Part shown: one piece after another, positions 6,480 to 12,027 of the stretch | Layout: each line of letters opens with the position of its first letter | Position numbering within the stretch: position 1 is the first letter of the stretch | NCBI GenBank assembly: GCA_900553245.1 | Contig: USCP01000033.1 | Location: 1 to 12,027, forward strand | Source: an uncultured Peptococcaceae bacterium | Lineage (GTDB): Bacteria > Bacillota > Peptococcia > Peptococcales > Peptococcaceae | Length of the DNA stretch: 12,027 nt | Reading direction: 5' to 3' | Notes under the pieces: generated by a model | The model's database searches: none | Told to the model about the DNA's origin: nothing | What the model saw: only the letters and a program-made list of their open reading frames with translations | Position numbers and translations under genes: made by a program

Positions 6480-8204
6480 TTATTTACGTTCAAAAACAAC
6501 AGAAATATTGCCTTGCGCATCCTTCACCGGTTCCACCGTGCAGCCGAAACTTTCAGCAAGCACACGAAGCGGTACCATGGTGCGATAATCGCTGTTTGCA
6601 AAAGGCGCCACATCCATGGTCTTCTTCACACCGTTAACGGTGTACTCCTTAGAGCCCACGGTCATGACAATGTTAGTGGTTCCATCGGTGGCCGTCACAG
6701 TCTTGGTGGTTTGATCGTATTTTACTTCACAACCACCCAAGGTTTCTGCCAAAAGACGGAATGGCACAAAGGTACGGTTATTCATAATCACCGGCTTGGT
6801 ATCGGTGGTTTTGTAGACACCGTTTACACTGTAATTGTAGCTACCGATATTAAGCACCACCTTCACAGCATCGGCACCCTCTTCGGTAAATTTAAACTTG
6901 CTAATCCCAGTTTCATAGAAGTGACCGTCATTGTCACGCAAAATCAAGGTGATTTCAACCTCTGCCGGTACATCGCTGGAAATCAAAAGCTTTCCTTCAC
7001 CGGTAGAGGTGATGTTGCTAATGTCAGTCACAGTCCCAGCCAGTTTTGCATTGGTACCGTCTACGGTTTTCATCACAACTTGTGCCACCGTTGGCTTCCA
7101 GAGCAAATAAAGACGATCGCCACTGCCGTTGGCAAGCTGGAAGGTTACACTGCGGGAAGCACCGCACCCGGCTGAACCTGGGGTCAAAAGCAAGCTCTTA
7201 TCACTTTTTTGAACAGTCAATTCCACGGTCTTAGAGAAAGAATGGAGCATGCAGGTGACTTGAATCTTACTGCCTTCGAGCTTTTGATTGGAGCTAACGG
7301 TAAAACGCCCCTTGCTATCAAAGGTGCCTTCGGACACCGCTTCACCGGAATAGCTGAAAATGGCTTCGGAGCCGGTATAAACGGTTTGTTTGCCTTCCGC
7401 ATCTACCAATTTAATGGTTGGGGTAACAGATTCCCCTAAGGATACAGAGGTCGATGGATAAACAAAAATCATATCTACTGCTTTGTCCAAAATATCCTGT
7501 TGGTCGCCGGAATCGCCGCCTTCACCGCCACTGCCTTCGGTCACGGTGATTTTCAAAGAATTAACCGGAGAAGGCTCACCGTTACCCGGTACAAATTCAA
7601 TCACATAGTATGCCGTCTTGGCGCTATTGGTCAATTGCACCACCACAGAGTCGCTAGCCCCTGCCGGAATCGGCATTTCATAGGCTTCGAGCTTTGTGTC
7701 TTTGCTGTCAAATGGGGTCACACGAATCTTATCATCGGTCCCAGCCACAAAATCCTTGTCAAAGTTGAGCTTCACAGACGCATTATCACTGGCTTGCACC
7801 GTAGAGGAGGCTGCAGTCATACTGGTAGGAAGCTTGGCTTCACGGTTGTCTGCTACGGACACTTCAGCCGCAGGACCGAACGCACCGTTTGCATCTTCAA
7901 TTAAAAATTGAATTTTATCACCCGCCTTGGCTTTGTAACCCGGCCCAAGACCAAAATACATCTGTTTATAGGCGCCATCCTCAGAGTAAAGATCCCCACT
8001 GTTCACCTTGACACCATTTACACGCACTTCAAAATTGTCGCCTTCTTTGGCGTCATTAAGGTTTACAACGATTCGGCTATCGCCGACTTTCACCGGTTCA
8101 ATGGAACCGACGGTGGCCGCTTCCCCGCTTTGCGGCATGACCGGCAACAACAAGCAAATCATCGCCATACAGAGAATACCGGATAAGGCTTTCTTTAATT
8201 TCAT
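6480..8204 (-). CDS. Secreted multidomain protein with C-terminal copper amine oxidase N-terminal-like domain
   Basis: This 574-aa protein starts with a signal peptide (MKLKKALSGILCMAMICLLL, then PVMPQSGEAA), with likely cleavage near Ala29. Residues 31-225 look like beta-rich, Ig-like modules. A Gly/Ser/Asp linker (about 224-234) follows, then a second beta-rich part (245-445), including a stretch near 246-332 that resembles bacterial Ig-like (Big) folds. The C-terminus (about 449-574) matches the 'copper amine oxidase N-terminal-like' domain (Cu_amine_oxidN1 type), with two repeats of the R-T-F/M-V-P-F/L-R motif: NNRTFVPFRLLAETLG and YRTMVPLRVLAESFG. No oxidase catalytic domain is present; despite the name, such domains are common on clostridial secreted proteins with unclear roles. 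The start is ATG 8204 with AAAGGA about 9 nt upstream. A start seven codons earlier lacks a ribosome binding site and spoils the signal peptide. No sortase or S-layer anchor is seen. Confidence 0.85.
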   Translation of the reverse strand: MKLKKALSGILCMAMICLLLPVMPQSGEAATVGSIEPVKVGDSRIVVNLNDAKEGDNFEVRVNGVKVNSGDLYSEDGAYKQMYFGLGPGYKAKAGDKIQFLIEDANGAFGPAAEVSVADNREAKLPTSMTAASSTVQASDNASVKLNFDKDFVAGTDDKIRVTPFDSKDTKLEAYEMPIPAGASDSVVVQLTNSAKTAYYVIEFVPGNGEPSPVNSLKITVTEGSGGEGGDSGDQQDILDKAVDMIFVYPSTSVSLGESVTPTIKLVDAEGKQTVYTGSEAIFSYSGEAVSEGTFDSKGRFTVSSNQKLEGSKIQVTCMLHSFSKTVELTVQKSDKSLLLTPGSAGCGASRSVTFQLANGSGDRLYLLWKPTVAQVVMKTVDGTNAKLAGTVTDISNITSTGEGKLLISSDVPAEVEITLILRDNDGHFYETGISKFKFTEEGADAVKVVLNIGSYNYSVNGVYKTTDTKPVIMNNRTFVPFRLLAETLGGCEVKYDQTTKTVTATDGTTNIVMTVGSKEYTVNGVKKTMDVAPFANSDYRTMVPLRVLAESFGCTVEPVKDAQGNISVVFERK

Positions 8205-8253
8205 TGTGTCACATCCTTTATACATTTGTCACAATCCAATAGCTGTTCACTTC

Positions 8254-8282
8254 ATCATAATATGAATGCCCTTAAAATACAA
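8254..8282 (-). promoter_or_regulatory. Promoter for the 574-aa secreted protein gene
   Basis: Minus-strand TTGTAT (8282-8277) and TATGAT (8259-8254) are 17 bp apart, giving a predicted start near 8247 and a leader of about 43 nt. The promoter lies just after the terminator of the upstream gene, so the two secreted-protein genes are probably separate transcripts. Confidence 0.65.
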
Positions 8283-8294
8283 GGGACAAGCACC

Positions 8295-8335
8295 AAACAC
8301 TTAAAGCCCCGAACGTGGCGGGGCTTTAAGTGTTT
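8295..8335 (-). terminator. Long perfect hairpin at the end of the 168-aa secreted protein gene
   Basis: A perfect 17-bp inverted repeat (8295-8311 with 8319-8335, core AAAGCCCCG / CGGGGCTTT) surrounds a 7-nt loop. The first arm overlaps the TAA stop codon of the upstream gene. Downstream on the minus strand there are only three U before GGTG, so the U-run is weak; on the plus strand TTTATTTT follows. I read it as a terminator for the minus-strand gene. Confidence 0.8.
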
Positions 8336-8840
8336 ATTTTGCGTTTTTATTGGTGATGACAATGGTGCTGTTGTCGGCCTTGAGATCAATCTCATAGCCT
8401 AAGGCGTTAGACACAAAACGTACCGGCACCATGGTTCGCTCATCATCGTTCACATAAGGGGCAATATCCATCCAACCAAGCTCGCCGTTGACAGTATAGA
8501 GGCTGGCATGGGTGTTCATTACCACGGTGGTATTGCCACTGATAATGGTAATGTCATAGGTGTTGATATCAAAATCCACCTCTGCACCAAAGGCCTCCGC
8601 TACAGCACGCAACGGAATGAATACACGCCCGTTGTTGGATACCGGCACTGCACCGTCGATTGGCACAGTCTTGTCATCCACGAGCATCTCGCCTGCGCCG
8701 ATGGTCATGGTAATATTCTTAGCAGGCGCAGCCTTTTCTGCCGCCTGAATTGGGCTCACGGTCCCGAGCATCACCATAAGTCCCAGCAACAATACTGCCA
8801 GTGCTTGCTTGATGCCTTGTTTCTTTAATTGCTTCATCAT
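8334..8840 (-). CDS. Secreted stand-alone copper amine oxidase N-terminal-like domain protein
   Basis: This 168-aa protein has a signal peptide: Lys-rich start MMKQLKKQGIKQ, hydrophobic ALAVLLLGLMVMLGTV, and likely cleavage after IQA near residue 33. The rest is essentially one copper amine oxidase N-terminal-like domain. The repeated motifs are GRVFIPLRAVAEAFGAEVDF and ERTMVPVRFVSNALGYEIDL, with YTVNGELGWMDIAPYV between. These parallel the C-terminal domain of the neighbouring 574-aa protein, so the two are likely paralogous in this domain. No copper ligands or oxidase domain are evident. AAAGGAGG lies 5 nt before the first ATG and 8 nt before the second (ATGATG), so the true start may be one codon later. 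Its promoter is not clear. Confidence 0.87.
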   Translation of the reverse strand: MMKQLKKQGIKQALAVLLLGLMVMLGTVSPIQAAEKAAPAKNITMTIGAGEMLVDDKTVPIDGAVPVSNNGRVFIPLRAVAEAFGAEVDFDINTYDITIISGNTTVVMNTHASLYTVNGELGWMDIAPYVNDDERTMVPVRFVSNALGYEIDLKADNSTIVITNKNAK

Positions 8841-9129
8841 AGGTTCCTCCTTTGTCTGAATCTATTCTAGACAACGATAACTATCATAACGTATTTTGTC
8901 CAATGAATCTCAACAACGCCGTGACAATTCACCGAACGCTCACCAAAAAGAATGCACTGCTTGTAACTGATTCGATAACTTTACGGTAAGCGCCCGCCGT
9001 ATTCCATCCCCCACCACTAACAATCAACCGCCTCAATTATGAACAAATAATGACAATCCGCTGCTTGCCCTCCCCCCTCGAAACTGATAATATTTAACTA
9101 TATGCGCATTAAAAGGGGGATTTTTGTCT
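8841..9129. other. Divergent intergenic region
   Basis: About 289 bp separate the minus-strand secreted-protein gene from the plus-strand acyltransferase gene. The right end holds a good plus-strand promoter (9065-9093). For the leftward gene I see candidate -10 boxes TATGAT and TAGAAT near 8865-8892 but no well-spaced -35. An imperfect inverted repeat containing GATAACTATC lies near 8876-8885 and could be an operator. No ORF with a ribosome binding site and no RNA gene is recognisable in the middle part (about 8900-9060). Confidence 0.5.
9065..9093 (+). promoter_or_regulatory. Promoter for the acyltransferase gene pair
   Basis: TTGCCC (9065-9070) and TAATAT (9088-9093) are 17 bp apart. A TG one base before the -10 makes an extended -10 element (TGA-TAATAT). 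The start should fall near 9100, about 30 nt before the ATG at 9130. Confidence 0.65.
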
Positions 9130-10188
9130 ATGTCAACACCCGGTCTCAACCGCCTTTCTTATATCGATACCCTGAAGGTCCTCGCTGCCTTTATGATCGT
9201 CTTACTCCATGTATCTGCCATCTATGTTGATTTAAGCGCCACACCAAAAGGGGAATTGGTCTATTTCATCAATACCATTGTCCGTCCCGGTCTACTTATT
9301 TTTATGATGGTTTCCGGCGCCTTGCTCTTACGCCCGCAATATACCTTCAACTTCAAAAAGAAATTCCTGTATATTGCCAAAATATACGCCTTTTGGTCAG
9401 CCTTCTACGTGGCATTTGGACAACTCGCTCATGCAGCAAGCGGCAAACCGCTGCTTACTCCGGCAGAAATGGTGGTGCATTGGGTGCGTGGCCCATACCA
9501 TTTTTGGTACCTTGCGATGCTGTTGGGGCTCTACATCTTCATGCCTATTCTCACCCGTTTAAAGGATTTTCAAACCCTAAACTATTTTGTTATGCTCGCC
9601 TTTGTCTTGGCTTATGTGATTCCGTATGCCCGTCCCTATTTGCCGGATTGTGTGAACGGCTTTATCAGCCAAATGACGATTTTTAATGTGGGGCACATCC
9701 TCTTTTTCTTTATCTTCGGGGCTTGGCTCAATATGCTGCCTTTAGATAAAAGCCTCCTTCGCCTCACCTGCTTTTTCTTTATCGTGGGCTTGCTTTTAAC
9801 CATCTACCAACTTCACACTGCAAAGAGCTATGACCTTCTTCTTGCGGACTCTCCTCTAAAGGCCTTTGCCCAACTATTCTTATCGGGCGGACTTTTCTAT
9901 ATGTTACGTTATGCCCATCAGCACCACAAAAGTGCTGAACGCACCTTGCTTTTATCGAAATGCTCGTTGCATATCTATGTGACTTCCGCCTTTGTTATCT
10001 ATCTCTATCAATACCTTATCCAACCATATTGGGATGCCCTCGTGCCTTATCCCGGTCTGAGTGTTCTCATCTGGAGTGTGGTTGTCTTCATTATTTCCGC
10101 CGGTCTTGCTTATATGGTTTTTCTCAAAGACCGTTGGCTCAAACGCCATCGCACCGAAAAAGCGCAAAAGCCATCTAAAGCAAAATAA
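9130..10188 (+). CDS. Acyltransferase family 3 membrane protein (surface polysaccharide O-acyltransferase type)
   Basis: This 352-aa integral membrane protein resembles the acyltransferase-3 family (WecH/YiaH-like O-acetyltransferases). These move acyl groups, often acetyl from acetyl-CoA, onto surface sugars. The N-terminus RLSYIDTLKVLAAFMIVLLH holds the family's Asp and the conserved histidine (His27) at the end of the first helix, followed by FINTIVRPGLLIFMMVSGALLL in the second. About ten hydrophobic helices continue to near residue 335, then a basic tail (KDRWLKRHRTEKAQK). I chose ATG 9130, with an AGGGGG site about 10 nt upstream. A TTG two codons earlier sits too close to that site. 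The acceptor cannot be read from sequence; cell-wall or capsular sugars are plausible. It is probably co-transcribed with the small membrane gene 32 bp downstream. Confidence 0.85.
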   Translation: MSTPGLNRLSYIDTLKVLAAFMIVLLHVSAIYVDLSATPKGELVYFINTIVRPGLLIFMMVSGALLLRPQYTFNFKKKFLYIAKIYAFWSAFYVAFGQLAHAASGKPLLTPAEMVVHWVRGPYHFWYLAMLLGLYIFMPILTRLKDFQTLNYFVMLAFVLAYVIPYARPYLPDCVNGFISQMTIFNVGHILFFFIFGAWLNMLPLDKSLLRLTCFFFIVGLLLTIYQLHTAKSYDLLLADSPLKAFAQLFLSGGLFYMLRYAHQHHKSAERTLLLSKCSLHIYVTSAFVIYLYQYLIQPYWDALVPYPGLSVLIWSVVVFIISAGLAYMVFLKDRWLKRHRTEKAQKPSKAK

Positions 10189-10220
10189 CCATCCATTCAA
10201 AAAAGGAGGCCCATCGCCCA

Positions 10221-10619
10221 ATGAAAAATGTCCTACGCTTTGTTGTGTTTGTCGTGCTCTGCTATGCATCCTTTGCACTCAGCCACGCCATCTACGCCTT
10301 TTTTGACACCATCTTATCGGTGTACACCATCAACTGGCCGACCAGTCTGCAAGCCAATCTCGTGCCAAGCCTACCAGGATGGATCATCAGCGGGATTATG
10401 CTGAATTTTTGTGTCCGTAGCCGACTCACCGTTCCCGGTGCCACTTTGGCCATGAGCTGGCTCATGGTCCTCGGTCCATTCCTTCTGCTCTTCTTAAATG
10501 AACGTGGCATCTTAAGCCTTCCATTGGACAATTTGTTTAACGATCCCATGCCCCTTGTCATCCAATGCTGTGCCTTCATTGCCAGCTTTATCACCGTTAA
10601 TCATATGACAAACCGCTAA
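10221..10619 (+). CDS. Small multi-pass membrane protein, unknown function
   Basis: I do not recognise this 132-aa protein. It has about four hydrophobic segments (near residues 5-27, 50-64, 70-92 and 110-127), short loops, and no signal for export or enzymatic motifs. The ATG at 10221 follows AAAAGGAGG with an 11-nt gap, somewhat long but usable. It starts 32 bp after the acyltransferase stop without an intervening terminator, and a strong terminator follows it, so the two genes form a likely operon. Context suggests a partner or modulator of the acyltransferase, or an unrelated inner-membrane protein; the sequence alone does not decide. Confidence 0.78.
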   Translation: MKNVLRFVVFVVLCYASFALSHAIYAFFDTILSVYTINWPTSLQANLVPSLPGWIISGIMLNFCVRSRLTVPGATLAMSWLMVLGPFLLLFLNERGILSLPLDNLFNDPMPLVIQCCAFIASFITVNHMTNR

Positions 10620-10625
10620 TTATCG

Positions 10626-10656
10626 AACAGGTCTTCTAAAAAAGGCCTGTTTTTTT
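10626..10656 (+). terminator. Terminator of the acyltransferase operon
   Basis: AACAGGTCTT (10626-10635) pairs with AAGGCCTGTT (10642-10651), 10 bp with one G-U and a 6-nt loop, followed by a run of six U. It begins 7 bases past the stop codon of the small membrane protein. Confidence 0.92.
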
Positions 10657-10690
10657 GCGTCAAAATGTCCACGGACATACTTCCACACTT

Positions 10691-10719
10691 TATCTATTAT
10701 ATAAGTTTAACCTATCTAT
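10691..10719 (+). repeat. Paired TATCTAT direct repeats upstream of sdaAB
   Basis: The heptamer TATCTAT occurs at 10691-10697 and 10713-10719, 22 bp start to start (about two helical turns), in an AT-rich stretch just upstream of the sdaAB promoter. A short inverted repeat, TGTCC-AC-GGACA, lies a little further upstream (about 10667-10678). These could be binding sites for a regulator of serine dehydratase, but AT-rich chance repeats are common. Confidence 0.35.
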
Positions 10720-10732
10720 AAATTTCTTAAAA

Positions 10733-10761
10733 TTGTGACAGCCTCCAAAAGGTGCTATTCT
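10733..10761 (+). promoter_or_regulatory. Candidate promoter of the serine dehydratase genes
   Basis: TTGTGA (10733-10738) and TATTCT (10756-10761) lie 17 bp apart. Each matches consensus at four of six positions, and a TG one base before the -10 adds an extended -10 element. Transcription would start about 45 nt before the sdaAB ATG. The weak boxes suggest that an activator could be needed. Confidence 0.55.
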
Positions 10762-10811
10762 AAGGGAAAGAACTACGATTCACACCATAAAAAGAAGGAG
10801 AAATTGTCCCT

Positions 10812-11483
10812 ATGAACGTTTTTGACATTCTGGGCCCTGTGATGATTGGCCCGTCCAGTTCTCACACCGCCGGCGCAGCACGCATCGGCTTGGTAGCACG
10901 CACCCTTCTTGGCAAAGAACCGATTACCGCAGAAATCCTGCTCCATGGTTCCTTTGCCAAAACCTATAAAGGCCACGGCACCGACCGCGCCCTTGTCGCA
11001 GGTATTTTAGGCATGCGTCCGGATGATGAGAATTTACGCAATGCCCTCGATATCGCTCAAGAAAAGGGGATTGATGTACGCTTTGTGCCAACAGAATTTC
11101 CGGATACACACCCAAACACCGCGGAAATCCATCTCACCGCCGAAGACGGCAGCACCGCCTCTATTCGTGGATGCAGTGTTGGCGGCGGCAATATCAAAAT
11201 CGTGCGCTTAAATGGCATGCCCGTATCTCTCACCGGTGAATACTTCACCCTTATCGTCATTCACCGCGATACCCCAGGGACCATTGCCAGCGTCACCGAA
11301 TATCTTTCTAACCACAAAGCCAACATCTGCCACTTCGACTTATCCCGCAAAACCCGTGGCGGCGAAGCAGTGATGAGCATCGCGGTAGACAGCATCGATG
11401 GCGTGGACACCAAGGATTTGTGCCAAACCATCGAAGCCTTTGACAATATTTATACCTGTATTGCCATTCAACCGATTTCATAA
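10812..11483 (+). CDS. sdaAB: L-serine dehydratase, iron-sulfur-dependent, beta subunit
   Basis: With SdaAA it forms the [4Fe-4S] L-serine dehydratase that deaminates L-serine to pyruvate and ammonia. The 223-aa protein begins MNVFDILGPVMIGPSSSHTA, the family signature, followed by GAARIG and the HGSFAKTYKGHGTDRALVAG stretch (about 45-64). A Gly-rich SVGGGNIKIVRLNG segment follows near 122-135, and the C-terminal part (about 145-223) is an ACT-type domain that may bind an effector, probably serine. AAGGAG lies 11 nt before the ATG. The alpha subunit begins 17 bp downstream with its own ribosome binding site. The split into two polypeptides is typical of Firmicutes; proteobacterial SdaA is a single fused chain. 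Confidence 0.96.
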   Translation: MNVFDILGPVMIGPSSSHTAGAARIGLVARTLLGKEPITAEILLHGSFAKTYKGHGTDRALVAGILGMRPDDENLRNALDIAQEKGIDVRFVPTEFPDTHPNTAEIHLTAEDGSTASIRGCSVGGGNIKIVRLNGMPVSLTGEYFTLIVIHRDTPGTIASVTEYLSNHKANICHFDLSRKTRGGEAVMSIAVDSIDGVDTKDLCQTIEAFDNIYTCIAIQPIS

Positions 11484-11500
11484 GAAAGGACACCGGACAC

Positions 11501-12027
11501 ATGGAATTACTCAACTATACGTCAATCGCAGAGCTTGTTGCCCTCGCTTCAAGCAAAGAGCAAAAAATTTCCGAGCTGGTGCTCCACGACCAAGCGGCCC
11601 AACTCAACATGGACCAAAATCTTGTTTTTGAAAAAATGCTGTACAACTACCAAGTCATGAAAGACAGCATTGAAAAAGGCAACGATCCAGACATCCGTTC
11701 CACCAGCGGTCTCACCGGTGGCGATGCCGCCAAGCTCTATCAAGTCTATAAGGACGAAAAGACACTCACCGGCGGCTTTATGGCCGGTGCCATGTGGCGC
11801 GCCCTCGCGGTTATCGAGCTAAACGCCGCCATGGGGCGTATCGTCGCCTCTCCAACTGCAGGAAGCTGTGGGATTCTCCCGGCAGCAGTGGCCACCATGC
11901 AGGTAGAACACCACCTCAGCGACGAGGACTGCGTCATGGCGCTCTTTACTGCCTCTGCAGTCGGCATGGTCATCGGTAACAACGCTTGCCTTGCCGGTGC
12001 AGCCGGCGGTTGCCAAGCAGAATGCGG
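11501..12027 (+). CDS. sdaAA: L-serine dehydratase, iron-sulfur-dependent, alpha subunit (partial, C-terminus off the right edge)
   Basis: This is the catalytic, cluster-binding subunit of L-serine dehydratase. The first 175 codons are present (the full family is near 290 aa), and the frame is open to the right edge. The start reads MELLNYTSIAELVALASSKE. The conserved core follows with TSGLTGGDAAKL (about 68-79), GRIVASPTAGSCGILPA with a conserved cysteine, and NNACLAGAAGGCQAECG at the cut edge, which carries further cysteines, among them expected ligands of the iron-sulfur cluster. AAAGGA lies about 10 nt before the ATG and 17 bp separate it from sdaAB, so the two are co-transcribed. The oxygen-sensitive cluster known for this family fits an anaerobic lifestyle. 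Confidence 0.96.
   Translation, partial: MELLNYTSIAELVALASSKEQKISELVLHDQAAQLNMDQNLVFEKMLYNYQVMKDSIEKGNDPDIRSTSGLTGGDAAKLYQVYKDEKTLTGGFMAGAMWRALAVIELNAAMGRIVASPTAGSCGILPAAVATMQVEHHLSDEDCVMALFTASAVGMVIGNNACLAGAAGGCQAEC

Noticed and set aside
6513..7175. 220-codon plus-strand ORF
   Set aside because: It is antisense to the 574-aa secreted protein, with no ribosome binding site or recognisable domain, and its composition is that of a shadow frame.
8205..8225. Upstream start for the 574-aa secreted protein
   Set aside because: It adds MYKGCDT before a standard Lys-rich signal peptide and lacks a ribosome binding site, while AAAGGA sits before ATG 8204.
8860..8900. Fur-like or GATA-containing operator and promoter for the 168-aa secreted protein
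   Set aside because: The inverted repeat is imperfect and short, and no -35 box lies at proper distance from TATGAT or TAGAAT, so I only mention it in the intergenic entry.
1..12027. Defence system, mobile element, CRISPR array or novel gene cluster
   Set aside because: Nearly all the window is standard biosynthetic, catabolic or envelope genes. No repeat arrays, transposase, integrase or effector-like genes are seen.

Overview
The window looks like a chromosomal segment of a Gram-positive Firmicute, probably an anaerobic clostridial-type organism of moderate GC. The signs are a tRNA-sensing T-box leader, strong AGGAGG-type ribosome binding sites, secreted 'copper amine oxidase N-terminal-like' domain proteins, and a two-subunit L-serine dehydratase of the oxygen-labile iron-sulfur type. 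I cannot name the species. No mobile elements, CRISPR arrays, rRNA or tRNA genes are visible.

Region 1 (1-5745, minus strand): a tryptophan operon, promoter - T-box leader - trpE - trpG - trpD - trpC - trpF - trpB, with trpB cut by the left edge. Genes are packed with 4-bp ATGA/GTGA overlaps, except for a 3-bp gap between trpG and trpD. Together they take chorismate to indole-glycerol phosphate and on to tryptophan; trpA is not in view and would be expected just beyond the left edge. The leader has a consensus promoter, a Stem I with a UGG (Trp) specifier, a T-box whose UGGC fits a G-CCA tRNA end, and an antiterminator/terminator switch. Unusually, a second terminator follows. Its 5' arm can pair with the 3' arm of the first, suggesting a two-step relay, and it is followed by a possible 29-codon upstream ORF.

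Region 2 (5795-8840, minus strand): three genes, each followed by a terminator. They are a secreted 168-aa copper amine oxidase N-like domain protein, a secreted 574-aa multidomain protein ending in the same domain, and a small membrane protein with a very basic tail. Promoters are visible for the latter two.

Region 3 (8841-10656): a divergent intergenic region, then a plus-strand pair: a multi-pass acyltransferase-3 family protein (surface polysaccharide O-acyltransferase type) and a small unknown membrane protein, closed by a terminator.

Region 4 (10657-12027, plus strand): promoter, sdaAB and the first 175 codons of sdaAA, the beta and alpha subunits of L-serine dehydratase (serine to pyruvate plus ammonia). 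Tryptophan synthase uses serine and serine dehydratase consumes it, but the two sets of genes are separately transcribed.
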